Shown here: positions 1 to 12,540 of the stretch, one piece after another
How the letters are laid out: every line of letters begins with the position of its first letter
Numbering within the stretch: position 1 is the first letter of the stretch
Source: Balaenoptera acutorostrata
Lineage: Eukaryota > Chordata > Mammalia > Artiodactyla > Balaenopteridae
DNA: 64,000 nucleotides
Assembly (NCBI RefSeq): GCF_949987535.1
Contig: NC_080068.1
Coordinates: 84,035,254 to 84,099,253, forward strand
Direction: 5' to 3'
The notes under the pieces: generated by a model
Databases searched by the model: none
Told to the model about the DNA's origin: nothing
Seen by the model: only the letters and a program-made list of their open reading frames with translations
Position numbers and translations under genes: made by a program

Positions 1-2590
1 ATTGGGGATCTTGAAAAGTCACAGTTCTGGTGACTGGTATATTCTAGTCTTGATCAGCCACAGATATTTTTTGGTCTAAGCGACGATTTCATTAATGGTA
101 CAAGTCTCTTCAAAACATTGTAGGCTTTTCATCGATTCAATATAGTCAGCAAATGTGGCAAGAGCTTCCCTCACATTTATTTTTGATATGTACTTGTTAG
201 ATTTGTGACAAATCTTCACTTTTCTGACTCTGCTTGCTCTCCTCTCTTAATAACTCGTGTCTTAAATATATCAGGTTTCTTTGGAGAAGCATGTTTTTAC
301 TCTACATTTTTTGAGTCATTATGTCCCATAGAGATAATTCATTGGGAGTCAAACCTGAACTGACTCCTTGATCTAAGACACCTACATCGAGTCAGAGATT
401 TTAAGAATGAATGTGACAGCTGTGCCCTGACTTGATTCTTGAGGCAAAAGCGAATCTAACTGGCCTTTATGGCTCAGAGGTCTTCTCAATTTGATTTTTT
501 TTTTTCCTGACTGCAGGAGAAAAGCAGTTACTTCTTCCAAACTTGCAGGTCTCCAAATTTCTCTGTTTTTATTGTTTCATTCCTCATTGTTATAAGACAG
601 TTCTTGTAGTAACTTGACAAATGCAGTCAACCGTAACTAATACAATCACCTAACTTTTTGTTCAACTTCTTCCTCTGGACCTATAAGCTCACTTGGTATA
701 ATCTCAATATACCCCCCTCACTATTTAGATCAGCTGTAGGCACCACGTTGTTCCACTTCTCTTCTGGCTGCCACTAGCTCATGCCTACTGCTCACAATGG
801 CAATGGGTAGAGATTTACGTTGGCAATATCTAATCAAAAATGTTGTCAGTGCTCATACACACGCAGAAAATAATGTCTAATAGAGGCTATAAGTAGGCAT
901 AATAAAAGCCTATGTTTTCCACAAGCTACCCTCTCTCTTCATCTACTTTATCTATCCTTCTATCTTCTCTAAAGGGAGGGAGAGAAGGACATACATATCC
1001 TTCTTGATACATATTTCAGGGTGCGGGAGAATAGTATGAAAATCTAAAAGCTGTGCTTTACACCTACTTAATATTTAATTTAAAAGCAATGACAATGTTA
1101 ATAAAGATTTAAATACACAAGAGAAAATGAAGGCTACAGCTTTATTTCAAAATATTCTTTAGTTCTGCCCTAAGAATAAGAACAGACTAGAATATTTTGA
1201 TAACTAAAATTTTCTTTGGCTACTGGTCCAGGAAATTTCTCTTTAAAGGATTTCTTCTTTGATGAACATTTCTTCTGGCATTCAGTTCTAGTCTGAAGGT
1301 CAATTATGCTTCTTGTGTTATTCTCAGCCACATGAACTGCTGGTGGAAATATAATCATGTTTCATACTCTGTCAAAGTCTGTGGATATTTTAAAGTAACT
1401 GCTCAATATCACAAAAAATGAAGGGAAAGTTTGACTATCTTGAAATTTATCCAAGTTATTTCTTTTCCCCCTCTATGACATTGCCAAAGAATACACTATC
1501 ATAATAGAAACATTAAAGAATAATTAAAAACTCAATACAAATTTGAATCACCCTAAATTCAATGATAGAACCACTAATAAAATTTTGGTATATCTTTCCA
1601 GCATGATCTCTATCAGTATTATTATTGTAGAAATGGGATCACCTTTGGCATTATTTTTTCACTTTTTATTTATTTAGTGGTGTACCGTAAACACATTCCT
1701 CCATACCGCTTCCCAGTTAATATCTGATCCTCTACCTGCAGTGGCAATCTCTGTTCTGACTTCTACCACCATAGAGAAATATTCTTCAACAGTAGCCAAT
1801 AAAAAAATCTTAGACTTCAAAATATACAGTCTATTCTTATTTTTGGAGCAAGGTAGAGTTTTCATTTCCACTTGCGTAATTAAAAATTTACTGAAACTTG
1901 AGTTAGGTACTTGGTGGGCATTCCTTGTGGATAGGTACACCTAATAGTAAGTGAATTGGTATGAATGCTTCTTTGTTGATATTTCTGAATCTGTCTACAA
2001 CGTTACATGCAACAAATATTACAATCACAAATATTAGACCAAAAAGTTACAAATATTTTTAACCAACGCTATAACCAAACTTGTTCTAAATAAAAATGTG
2101 ATCCATGTAGAATGTCACTGGCCATAGTTCTTTTATAAATAGAATATTAAATATTTCACAGTAATTCAATTAATTAATAAAAATCATACTTTCTTTCAAA
2201 TTTCTATCAAATCCTGTGTACTAGAATCCTAGTACATACTTAACCTATCAAAAGCAGTATTTTTTATATACATTGACAGGAAAGAACAGTTAATGGTTAG
2301 GAATTCTCTTGTCTAGCCATATTCCACAAGTAAAATTTAATTTTTCTTTTCCTAGAATTAGGTATTAAAGAGCAAAAGAACTTCATGACGTTAGGTCAGT
2401 AATTCCATTTCTTCTGAATATCATGCACCATATATGTAACAACAAGAGACTGACCACACTTTTCTAATGTCTTTTCCAAATTTACAAGCATTATGTATGT
2501 CTGTGATCTACCAGTTCCACAGCAATTTAATTTTCAAGAAATTCTTTAAGGACAAGCTACAGCTTTCAATTTGTCAAAAGATTTTACCAG
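1..2590. other. AT-rich stretch, no gene recognised
   Basis: No open frame longer than about 90 codons and no recognisable protein family on either strand. The sequence is AT-rich with short homopolymer runs, for example a T run near 488-500. The first 500 bases look like an old decayed repeat, but I cannot assign a family. Confidence 0.5.
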
Positions 2591-2630
2591 GATAGATAGA
2601 TATAGATAGACAGATAGATGATAGATAGAT
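2591..2630. repeat. (GATA)n microsatellite
   Basis: About ten imperfect GATA units, with TATAGATA, CAGATA and GATGATA interruptions. It is short and interrupted, so probably not highly mutable. Confidence 0.85.
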
Positions 2631-4929
2631 CTTAATTCATGTTTGTGTGCTTATTTGGTGAGGACTGGTTATTGATCTAATGATCTATTCATTGGTCTAA
2701 TGGTCTAATGAAATGTTAATTTGATGATTAATTTCTTTCCTATACTTTGAGGAAACATTTCAGTGTGATAAATCATCATCAGATTAATCTAGGTATTATG
2801 TATTACTCATAGACATTTAGAAGGATATTAGTACAAATTAATGTCCATTTTTAGATGATAATTTAAATTCAATTAATCACTTTCATATGTAACCCAGTGT
2901 CACTATTTTAAAATAGTTTTAAAACTATTGTAAGAAGTTTTCCTATTATTTACACTAATCACTGCATTATATTTTAGTAAATACAGAGAATATACAAAAT
3001 AATTTTTGTCTTTTCAAATAGTATTTCTTTTGTAACATTACATAAAATTAATCAACTTTATGAAAAGGCAAAGTTCTATCTTATGCTTCTTGAAATGACC
3101 GTATAGTCTTGTTTCCTTTAGCAGAATAGTGGTGTGTTGGGATAAAGATACTCACACCCTTGTGTTTTAGAACATAGTCTATGTACAGTATTGGATCTGA
3201 GAGAAGACATCAGGGAGAGAATGAAACCAAAATCAGTGCATTTAAATGATTTGTCTGAGTCAAAAAACAATCCATGTAAGAGGCAGCCCAAAGCTATTGT
3301 ATGACTAATGCTCCTAAATATCTACAATTAGAAAGAGGACTCTAGAAAAATCGTGAGTCAGGAGTAGGAGCACTGGATTTTATGATGCTTGTCTAGTGAC
3401 ATCCCACATGTTCAAAAATGAGGAATTTAAAAGCAGTAAGCTGGGCTCTTGACTTATCAACTGATTTTTGGTGTTTACTATTTACTATTAATTTTCCTCT
3501 GGTGATTTAATTGTCCTCTCATGATTAAATCTACAATGAAATTAGCTAGCATCAGTTTCTCTAATTTATATTACTTCAGCCTTCCTAGTGGTTGTACAAA
3601 CACCCAATTCTGAGAATTAAATAATTTCTAGCTTGAATACATAGAATGGCTTCTTTCTGACTGAAATAAACATCAAATAGTAGATGGTGGAGGCAGAACT
3701 GAGAACCCAAATCTAACCTCAGTATCCACCCTTATTACACCAAAAGGAGCAAATCCAGGAACAAAGACATAGCCTCCTTGACTTTCAGTTCAATGATCTT
3801 TTTACTGAACCACATTACCATATAAAAAATTGATAGACTTTTTACACACAATTTCTTATGGAAATGCTCATATCTATGCAAATTTAATTGTTGAAGGTTT
3901 TTCATTGTTATTATTTGGGGGGAGGGTATTATGACATATAGTTCAAGGATTTAAAGTACAGCTACCTATTTCTTTGAAGTAAACATTGAGCTACTTGACT
4001 ATCTTTTAATATAATACTAATTTTTAATAAATTACTTTAGTATTTCCTCTGCATTTAAGTATTTTTTTCAAATGCTCACAGATGTCATTTATCACTTATA
4101 ACTATGTTTGTCAATCAGAGTTTCCTTAGGAGAGCAGTGGAACAGATGAAAGTGAGAGATAGCAGCTTCAAACATGGATGCCTTTCATTAATCTAGACTG
4201 TCCCCTCTGGCCACGATGCAGTATCTTCTCTGCCCTCTCTATTGCCATCAATCATTTGCTCTCTGGAAGTCTCACCTGATCCTCATATTTCCTGCTCCTC
4301 TCTCTTATTATATCTTATGTCTTCTTTTTCCCAACTCAAAAATGCCAGAGCACAGATCAATTGAGAATGGAATAATTTTTAATATGGCCAAAAGAGGTTT
4401 TTAGTAGATAAAAATATTGATAAATATTCAAAATTCTAGACATCTTGAGATTTATTCTGTCAATACTCATACAATTTCCACATTTTATATCATTCATATA
4501 TGGGTGAGGATCCGAGCTGTTCGTGGAATATTGTGTGAACCAAAACAAAGTATATCGGCTATTTCCCCAAAAGCACACTCACTGCACATACGACTCCTTT
4601 GCTAATATGTTGATTTTTCTCTAGGCTTATTAAATTCGTTGTAAAATTTTAAAAGAGTCAAGAGAAAATGAAGTCAAAACTTCATCTCTCTCCACTTTTT
4701 TCACTATCTAATCATCTTTCTCAGAGGCAATCATTGTTACTTATTATTTGTGTGGTCTTTCTATCTGAGCATATCATCTTCATACATATTTATTTTACAT
4801 GAATAATAGCATACTGTATACACTGGTCTAATATTTTTTCTTTTTTTTAACCTCGTTAGTGTTTGCATTGCTTTCTGGAGTATTTTAGGAAATCGTGTAT
4901 TTTTGTTCCAGTGGTTACCTTCACAACAA
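2631..4929. other. AT-rich stretch with a possible MIR tail
   Basis: No gene seen. Around 3680-3745 the sequence (a 'gaggcagaactgagaaccca' motif followed by a run ending 'attacacc') resembles the 3' part of a MIR SINE, but only weakly. The rest is AT-rich and unassigned. Short open frames near 4216-4605 lie on both strands and look like chance. Confidence 0.4.
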
Positions 4930-6219
4930 TTGGGTGGGCCAAAAGATTCATTAGTTTTTTTCCATAAGATGGCTCTAGTAGCACTTAGTTGTCTTTAATT
5001 TCATTTGAAACAATTTTGTTAGATTGTATGTGACAGCTGTCATATCAGTATGCATTTAAAAAAAGACTTATCAAAATTGGTGAATTTTTGTGTAGCCATT
5101 TTAATATTGAAAATAGAAGAAAAAAGCAACATTTTTGGCATATTATGCTTTATTATTTCAAGAAAGGTAAAAACGCGCAGAAACGCAAAAAAAGATTTGT
5201 GCAGCATATGAAGAAGGTGCTGTGACTGATCGAACATGTCAAAAGTGGTTTGCAAAGTTTTGTGCTGGAGATTTCTCAGTAAACGACGCTCCACAGTCGG
5301 GTAGACAAGTTGAAGTTGATAGTGATCAAATCGAGACATTAATTGAGAAGAATCAATGTTATACTACGTGGGAGGTAGTCAACATACTCAAAATATCCAA
5401 ATCAAGTGCTGAAAATCATTTGCACCAGCTGGGTTATGTGAATAGCTTTGATGTTTGGGTTCCACATAAGTTAAGCGAAAAAAACCTTCTTGACCATATT
5501 TGCTCATGCGATTCTCTACTTAAATGTAATGAAACATTCCATTTTTAAAATAAATTGTGACAGGCAATGAATACTGTACAATAACGTGGATACTGTACAA
5601 TAATGTGGAATGGAAGAGATCGTGGGGCAAGTGAAATGTACCACCACCAACCACACCAAAGGCCAGTCTTCATCCAAAGAAGGTGATGTTGTGTATATGG
5701 TGGGATTGGAAGGGAGTCCTCTATAATGAGCTCCTACCAGAAAACCAAACAATTAATTCCAAGTACTGCTCCCAGTTAGAACAACTGAAAGCAGCACTCC
5801 ACAAAAAGCATCCGGAATTAGTCAACAGAAAACGCATAATCTCCCTTCAGGGTAACGCAAGACCACATGTTTCTTTGATGACCAGGCAAAAACTGTTACA
5901 GCTTGGCTGGGAAGTTCTGATTTATCCCGATATTCACTAGACATTGCACCTTCGGAGTTCCATTTATTTAGGTCTTTACAAAATTCTCTTAATGGAAAAA
6001 ATTTCAATTCCCTGGAAGACTGTAAAAGGCACCTGGAATAGTTCTTTGCTGAAAAAGATAAAAAGTCTTGGGAAGATGGAATTATGAAGTTGCCTGAGAA
6101 ATGTCAGAAGGCAGTGGAAGAAAAGGGTGAATATGTTGTACAATAAAGTTCTTGGTGAAAATGAAAAACGTGTCTTTTATTTTTACTTAAAAACTGAAGG
6201 CACTTTTTGGCCAACCCAA
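4930..6219 (+). mobile_element. Near full-length mariner DNA transposon
   Basis: The element opens with 'ttgggtgggccaaaag' at 4930 and closes with 'ctttttggccaacccaa' at 6219, an inverted terminal repeat pair of the mariner type common in cetartiodactyl genomes. A TA follows the right end (6220-6221). The left flank is now AA, so one half of the TA target duplication has mutated. The length of about 1.29 kb is that of a complete mariner, with one transposase frame between the ends. A second copy of the same family, reverse orientation and 3' end only, lies at 27558-27875. Family assignment rests on the terminal repeats and conserved transposase blocks. Confidence 0.9.
5111..6146 (+). pseudogene. 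Mariner transposase, inactivated
   Basis: The protein would cut and paste the element using an N-terminal paired helix-turn-helix region and a C-terminal DD34D nuclease. The helix-turn-helix part is readable at 5222-5515 (TDRTCQKWFAKF, then GRQVEVDSDQIETLIE, then the WVPHKLSEKN linker). The nuclease part is readable at 5683-5940 (LVNRKRI, NARPHVSLMTRQKLLQLGWE). It is broken several ways. A stop follows NETFHF at 5546. The first catalytic Asp is Asn (5566-5568). The second is Gly (5851-5853, in the position before NARPH). A 19-bp tandem duplication at 5572-5609 disrupts the nuclease core. A base is missing near 5930, so the third Asp (about 5940-5942) is in another frame. The frame ends at the TAA at 6144-6146. 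No active protein is possible. Confidence 0.85.
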
Positions 6220-6241
6220 TATGTTCTTACACAATATTCTT

Positions 6242-6576
6242 TTTTTTTTAACATCTTTATTGGACTATAATTGCTTTGCAGTGTTGTGTTAGTTTCTGCT
6301 GTATGACAAAGTGAATCAGCTATACATACACATACGTCCCCATATCCCCTCCCTCTTGCGTCTCCCTCCTACCCTCCCTATCCCACCCCTCTAGGTGGTC
6401 ACAAAGCACCGAGCTGATCTCCCTGTGCTATGCGGCTGATTCCCACTAGCTATCTATTTTACATTTGGTAGTGTAGATATGTCAATACTACTCTCTCACT
6501 TCATCCCAGCTTACCCTTCCCCCTCCCCGTGTCCTCAAGTCCATTCTCTAAATCTGCATCTTTATTCCTGCTTTTG
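6242..6576 (-). mobile_element. 5'-truncated L1 3' end
   Basis: Starts with a T run (the poly-A tail on the minus strand), then 'aacatctttattggactata' and the antisense L1 3' UTR, including a pyrimidine-rich stretch. Flanked by a direct repeat 'cacaatattctt' at 6230-6241 and 6577-6588, the target-site duplication. It landed about 10 bp from the right end of the mariner, so it postdates or is independent of that element. Confidence 0.85.
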
Positions 6577-6588
6577 CACAATATTCTT

Positions 6589-7686
6589 AATCATTTATTT
6601 CTTCCATGTGTACTGACTTCCTATTGTGAACAATGAGGAAATTGATTTTCTCCTTTCCCTACTTTCCCTCCCCACATTTTCAATGGTTCTATTATTTTAT
6701 TACTAGTGAGCTTTATAACTTTAAATTACTTATACTTCTCTTAATTTATTGTCTTTAAATATTTTTGACTCTGTTCATAAAAGAGAAGTCGTCCATCACT
6801 CCCACCTTTCCCCCATCTCTGCAAATTTCTATATGACGTTATTTCTACTCGGTCATATTTCATAATTTTATATCTTGTTCATATTTTTAATGCTCACTTT
6901 TAGTTTATGCCATACAAATAAATGGATTTGTTGCTAAATAGGTAGTTCTTTTACCAAGTTTCTTCATTGATTTCTTAGTTAACAAAAACTTAGCTCTGAT
7001 AGTTTCTTCAAGAACAGATAATATATACCATATAACTTGAATAGACTTTTTATATTGAAAATGGCTTCCATGTTCAAAACTGACTTGAAGGGGTCAGCCT
7101 GCCTGGACATAGAATTTTGTAGTCATCCTTGATTTTCATGAAAAAGTTACGTTGTGAAGAAGATGTAGGAAGACAGATTGATTTTTTTTCCTTTGAAAAT
7201 GACTTAATATTTTCATCTAGATAACTGATGGGGATTCTTTCTTTGCCTTTAAGATTTATTATCTTTACTAAGATATCTACTTGACATATATTTTATCATT
7301 TTGTGTCAACTTTTCATGGAACATTGTGTGCTCTTTAAATGTGTAGATTCAAGGTTCTTTTGTTCCTGTCGATTTTTCTTAAATTTTATCTTCCTTTTTT
7401 TTCTGTTCTTTTATAGTGCTTCTCTTTTTCAAGGAAATCAGTTATATATGTTTTGTTTCTCCTTTGTCTGTCTTTCATAGGTATTATTTTTCCTTAATAC
7501 TTATTTTTCAGTAAACTTTATATTTGGTATAATTTCAGGTTTACGAAAAGGTTGCATGACCACCAGTATGGACAGAGATAGTTTTAATCCCATTTCAAAT
7601 ATGTGGATTAGATATTCCACATTAAATGTGGTGCAGTTACTAAAAGAAGGTAGAACTAATACAGGACAAGAAAAAAACCATAGACT
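6589..7686. other. AT-rich stretch, no gene recognised
   Basis: T-rich on the plus strand, with only short chance frames. Around 7190-7480 the composition resembles antisense sequence of an old LINE, but no diagnostic motif is visible. Confidence 0.35.
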
Positions 7687-8054
7687 GGGCTTCCCTGGTG
7701 GCGCAGTGGTTAAGAGTCCGCCTGCCAATGCAGGGGACATGGGTTCGAGCCCTGGTCCGGGAAGATCCCACATGCTGCGGAGCAACTGGGCCCGTGCACC
7801 ACAACTACTGAGCCTGTGCTCTAGAGCCTGCGAGCCACAACTACTGAGCCCGTGACGCACAACTACTGAAGCCCGCGCTCCTAGAGCTCATACTCCACAA
7901 CAAGAGAAGCCACTGCAATGAGAAGCCCGCACACCTCAATGAAGAGTAACCCCCGCTCGCTGCAGCTAGAGAAAGCCTGTGCGCAGCAGTGAAGACCCAA
8001 AGCAGCCATAAATAAATAAATAAATAAATAAATTTCTAAAAAAAAAAAACAACA
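7687..8054 (+). mobile_element. CHR-type tRNA-derived SINE
   Basis: The tRNA-like head carries a B-box-like 'ggttcgagccc' near 7743. The body contains 'agatcccacatgctgcggag' and the element ends in a TAAA repeat and A-rich tail. The flanking repeats 'aaaaaaccatagact' (7672-7686) and 'aaaaaaccccatagact' (8055-8071) are a target-site duplication with a small C expansion. No protein is encoded. This SINE family identifies the host as a cetacean or very close relative. Confidence 0.92.
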
Positions 8055-8071
8055 AAAAAACCCCATAGACT

Positions 8072-8449
8072 ATCTTGGTAGAAATAACAGCCTGTTTTAA
8101 ACAGGGTTGGAAAGAGAGAGTATGACCAGTTCATCATTTCATCTTGATGAACTTGCTTATATCTGAGCACAGTTGTGTGCAATAGTTCTAAGAATTGTCT
8201 TTGTCTTCGCTGAAACTGACATAATTACAATTTTGCCACTGTCTTCTCAATCTGCTGCCTTGTGTCACTGCTCAACAAACAACAACACTTTGCTGTTTTG
8301 GGGATTTCCTAGTCAAAGACACATTGGGGAAAATTATGAAATAAATAGTGAAGTGAATCTAACAGTGCACATTTAAAAGATAAATGGGTTTTCTTTAAGG
8401 CCAACAGCAAACGAGTAAGCAAAGGAATTACAGAAATATCAACAGTATG
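8072..8449. other. Unassigned stretch
   Basis: No gene or recognisable repeat seen between the SINE and the LTR-like repeat that follows. Confidence 0.35.
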
Positions 8450-8992
8450 TAGTAGGCTGATAATGGCCCTCAACATATCACACTTCAATCCCTGGAACAT
8501 GTAAATATTACCATATGTTACCTTATTTGGAAAAAGGGTCTTTGCAGATGTGATTAGTTTCAGAATCTTAAAATGGGGAGATTATCTGGATTAGTTAGAT
8601 GGGCTCCTAATGCCATCATATGAATCCTTATAAGTAGGGGGCAGAGATTTGAAACATAAACTTACCGCCCCACACACATAAACACAAACACACACATGCA
8701 CATGCCCTGACACACACAAGCACAAAAGAGAAGTTGAAGCCAGAGGCAGAGATTAGACTGATGTAGCCAGAATCAAGGAATGGCATTAGTTACCAGAGCC
8801 TGGAAGAAACAAGGAATAGGTTTTCCCCTTGAGCCCCCAGAGGTAACAGGCCTCACCAACATCTTGATTTTGGTCAATGATATGGATTAAACTTCTGGCC
8901 TGCAGAACTATAAGAGAATAAATTTCTGTTGTTTAAGACCCTGGGTTTATGTTGTTTTGTTACAACAGTCACAGAAAAGTAATACAAACTAC
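8450..8992 (+). repeat. Ancient LTR-like interspersed repeat, tentative
   Basis: The order of blocks matches a common old mammalian repeat: 'cctggaacatgtaaatatta' then 'tctttgcagatgtgatta', 'gggctcctaatgcc', 'ccttataagtagg', 'cagaactataagag' with 'aataaatttctgttgttt', and an end reading 'agtaatacaaa'. The AATAAA about 70 bases before the end and the overall design suggest a solo LTR of the MaLR type, but I am not certain of the family. An internal CA-rich patch lies at about 8666-8720. Confidence 0.45.
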
Positions 8993-10464
8993 CCGTTTAT
9001 TTTCAAATATTTTGGCAGTTTTCATGCATATGCTAGAATTGAAAGGTTCAGGTAAAATACAAGTTTCTCTCTTCCATCTAACGTGATTAACAAATGTATT
9101 ACGTATTTTTTGAATCACTGGACATGCCTAAATTCTCCACTCATTTTGAAGATGTATAAACTGCCTGCATACAATCTCAGCTAAATATGTATGTATGCAT
9201 GTGTGTTTATTAATATACATATAATTTTTATGTAAAATTTGTGTTCCTATGGAAAAATAAATCAGTGTTTTCATTAAGCTTGTTCTTGTTGGCAGGAAAG
9301 TAACGTGGTCTGAGTTGAAAGGCACCTACTTGAGTGAATGTAGAAAATTGCCCTTTCTGAGGGGTCTGTCTCTGCAGGAGCAATATAAGGATAGCACCAT
9401 CCAATGCGTGGGTTATTGTGAGAGGTTACTAGATAGTAAAATTAAAATGCATAGCACAGTGTGGCACAGGGTTTGAAACATAGTAGGTACTCAATAAATA
9501 CTATGGAGTTATATTTCCTTTTCCCCCAAACAAACTTAATGTATTCCTAAGAGAATTACTCTGGCAGCAGACTGGAATTGTGAAGATTGCTGTTTTGAGA
9601 AGTAAAATTGCTTCAGTATCCATTTTCCTTATAAATGGTTAGGTTTGGAAATTTTGGAGGTTGAATCTAATTTATCATTACTGTGAGGATGTCATGTAAT
9701 ACTCTATAGAAAACTGGCTTTTGTGAGTGCAAGGATGTTATGGTTTCCAATAAAATTACAAAATATTTACTGCATCCAGGCCAGAGACTGTGTCTGGCAG
9801 GTAAATAAAGACCTGTTCTCACAGCCTTAAATCACTGTCATCTCTACACAGGCATGTTATTCATTTCCAGACTAAAAGGCCCAACACCACCCAGTTCTAT
9901 TGAACATGAATTTTCTTCTTACTGAATTTTACAATCTGAAGCAAATAATGGTGGCTCAAAAGGAACAGTCATGGAATTATTAAAACTCAAGTAAAATTAA
10001 TTTTAATAATGTATTAAAAGCTCTGAAGTCAAAGTATTAATCAAATTTCTAAAATTCAATTAATCATACCGTAAATGTTTTTAAAGCAACCTTTCCCTAA
10101 GGGTTGAAATTAATTGAATTAATCATAGAAAAGTTTGCTGACAAATGTTTGTTAAATGCATAATGTGAAGACATGATGAGGGTTCTATTTTCTTTTCTAA
10201 ATGATGTGATTGCCAGTTTTAAGATTGTAGAAAGAAGTAGTGCTTCCAGTGAGCTCAGAGCTAAATCTGTGAGTTTGGTATTCAACTCCTGATCTAAGGC
10301 CCCCACTTTTTGTTATAGAGGAACAATTGTGGACCAACTGTATGAATTATTAAAAATGAGAATTCCATTTATATATGGCATATAGACCATGTCAAAGTGA
10401 AACCCCGTAACTTAATGGCTTAGAACAATAACCTAATAGCTATTTCATAAATATAATCAAGAAA
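8993..10464. other. Mostly unassigned, with a MIR piece and half of an old repeat
   Basis: At about 9400-9510 a MIR 3' portion is recognisable (ends 'gtaggtactcaataaatact'). At about 10370-10440 the motif 'gtaacttaatggcttagaac' resembles the left part of the old repeat also seen at 42252-42328. Nothing else is recognised and there is no gene. Confidence 0.4.
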
Positions 10465-10736
10465 AACAAATATCATATATTAATGCATATATGTAGAATG
10501 TAGAAAAATTTTACAGATGAACCAGTTTGCAAGGCAGAAATAGAGACCCAGATGTAGAGAACAAACATATGGACACCAAGGAGGGAAAACTGTGTGTGTG
10601 TGTGTCGGGGGTGGGGTGGGTGGTGGGATGAACTGGGGGATTGGAATTGACATGTATACACTAATATGTGTAAAATGGATAACTAATAAGAATCTGCTGT
10701 ATAAAAAAATTAAATTAAATTAAATTAAAAAAAAAG
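10465..10736 (+). mobile_element. L1 3' end fragment
   Basis: Matches, block by block, the tail of the full-length L1 at 59560-59760: 'acagatgaacc', 'gcagaaatagagacccagatg', a purine- and G-rich stretch, and 'atgtgtaaaatggataacta'. It ends in a TAAAT-rich A tail. 5' truncated. Contains a G-run motif at 10607-10627. Confidence 0.8.
10607..10627 (+). other. Potential G-quadruplex in the L1 3' UTR
   Basis: Four G runs of 5, 4, 3 and 3 with loops of 1, 1 and 4 bases. Mammalian L1 3' UTRs commonly carry such a motif. Folding is inferred, not shown. Confidence 0.6.
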
Positions 10737-10747
10737 TGCCATCTTCA

Positions 10748-10873
10748 GGACTTTTCTGGCAGTCTAGTGGTTAAGACTCCGCGCTTCCACTACAGGGGGC
10801 ACGGGTTTGATCCGTGGTCAGGGAACTAAGATCCCTCTAGCCATGCGGCTCGGCCAAAAAAAAAAAAAAGGGG
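10748..10873 (+). mobile_element. Short tRNA-derived SINE
   Basis: About 120 bp: a head related to 'ggagttcccttgtggtccag', a tRNA-like B-box region 'gggtttgatccg', then 'ggccaaaaaaa' and an A tail. Flanked by 'gccatcttca' at 10738-10747 and 10874-10883, the target-site duplication. It sits against the A tail of the preceding L1, a favoured site for this machinery. Related shorter copies lie at 32786 and 52480. Confidence 0.85.
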
Positions 10874-10883
10874 GCCATCTTCA

Positions 10884-11559
10884 TCAACTTCTTCACTTCC
10901 TCGTGTTTGCACTCCCCTTCCCCAACTAACCCTTAAACTACTATTATCTGATTTATGCCCTCAACTTCTCCAGTGAAACTTCAATGGCGATGTTCACTGA
11001 TGAACTCCTAAATGATAAACCCAATAAACATTTTCATCTTTATAATTTCTAATGTTTTTATTAAATGTGTCAATTAGTTTGTCCTTCAAAAACTCTCTCT
11101 TCTTTTGGAGTCTGTAGTTACCACCCTTTGATGCATAGGTTCTTAATCTGGGGGCTGTGGATCACATAGATATGGATAGGGGGAAATTTGCATCTTTATT
11201 TGTATTAACTCTAACTGAAATTTAACATTTTATTCAATTATGATTATTGTCGACACTCTGGTGTATTAGCAGTATCTACCGATTTGTCACTAGTAGAAAG
11301 ACGGATGTTGTCATCTTACAATACAATTGATACAAATATCTTGTCATATCATTTACACTCATCTCAACTGCTAAATTATGGCCATTATTAGACCTCTTGT
11401 TAGATCTTGGTTTTTAATAGATTAATAAAGAAGGGTATATATTACTCTAAAAATTAAAAAAAAAAATCAATGTAGTCATGTAATTCTGCTCCCAGAATCA
11501 TGGATGTGCCATGATCAATGCCACCTTTTAATAGTTCCCATAATTCTGTCATTTATACT
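10884..11559. other. Unassigned, with a possible old DNA-transposon relic
   Basis: From about 11140 a 'ggttcttaatctgggggctgt' block resembles the end of old hAT-type non-autonomous elements, but the match fades quickly. No gene seen. Confidence 0.3.
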
Positions 11560-11790
11560 GCGTACTAGGATACTCCAAATGGATCAAATATTTAAATGCA
11601 AAAAAATGACACCAGAAAAGTACTTGAGGAAAGCTTGACTGAATTCCTTTGAACTTTAGAATGGGAAGGACTATTCTAACTATAACTCAACGTTCAGAAG
11701 TTATAAATCAGAAGATTTACCAGAAGATAAATCAGAAGATGGACAAAATTACCTACATAAGTAAACAGATAAAATAAAACCCTATTTGAA
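11560..11790 (+). mobile_element. Old L1 ORF2 fragment
   Basis: The blocks 'ccaaatggatcaaatattta', 'gaaagcttgactgaattcct', 'actataactca' and a run of 'aaatcagaaga' correspond to the distal part of an ancient L1 ORF2. Heavily diverged, with no open frame. Confidence 0.6.
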
Positions 11791-12186
11791 CAGTAGTGGC
11801 AATATATTGTGCTGCTACTCAGTTTTCTTTCATATGCGGCCCATTTTTTTTAGCACAAAATAAAAAAAGAAATGATATCATTTAAAAACCTCTAAACTGC
11901 AACTTGGTCATTTCTCAACACATTCTGACTGGACTTTAGTTCCTGTCAAGGATTTCTAATCATTGCTCCCCTGAGAAGAGCTTGGCCATCATTCTGCTTT
12001 GTGTGTGTATTTGTGTGTGTGTGTGTCTGTTTTTACTTCAATCCATTTTTTTAATATAACATTATTCTGTGGACATGATTGGACAGGATGTTTACTCATG
12101 CTATCTCAACCCCAAATTCACTCTTCTATATGCTCCTTTGTGATCCTGGACCTGACAGACTAGACCCTGAATATCCCAAAGTATCT
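11791..12186. other. Unassigned, with a short (GT)n
   Basis: A GT-rich microsatellite lies at about 12001-12030. The last 12 bases, 'cccaaagtatct' (12175-12186), are the left copy of the target-site duplication of the SINE that follows. No gene seen. Confidence 0.5.
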
Positions 12187-12528
12187 TTTTTTTTTTTTTT
12201 TTAATAAATTTATTTATTTATTTATTTTTGGCTGCGTTGGATCTTCATTGCTGTGCGTGGGCTTCCTCTAGTTGTGGCGAGCGGGGGCTACTCTTCATTG
12301 CGGTGAGCGGGCTTCTCATTGTCGTGACTTCTCTTGTTGCAGAGCATGGGCTCTAGGCACGCGGGCTTCAGTAGTTGTGGCTCGCGGGCTCTAGAGCACA
12401 GGCTCAGTAGTTGTGGCGCACAGGCTTAGTTGCTCCGCGGCATGTGGGATCTTCCTGGACCAGGGCTTGAACCCATGTCCCCTGCATTGGCAGGTGGATT
12501 CTTAACCACTGAGCCACCGGGGAAGACC
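12187..12528 (-). mobile_element. CHR-type tRNA-derived SINE
   Basis: Begins with a T run and TTTA repeats (the tail on the minus strand) and ends with 'actgagccaccggggaag', the reverse complement of the SINE head. Flanked by 'cccaaagtatct' at 12175-12186 and 12529-12540. Confidence 0.92.
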
Positions 12529-12540
12529 CCCAAAGTATCT

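Noticed and set aside
7687..7860. tRNA gene candidate from the A- and B-box-like sequence
   Set aside because: It is the tRNA-derived head of a SINE. The same holds for the other SINE copies. No intact cloverleaf is present.
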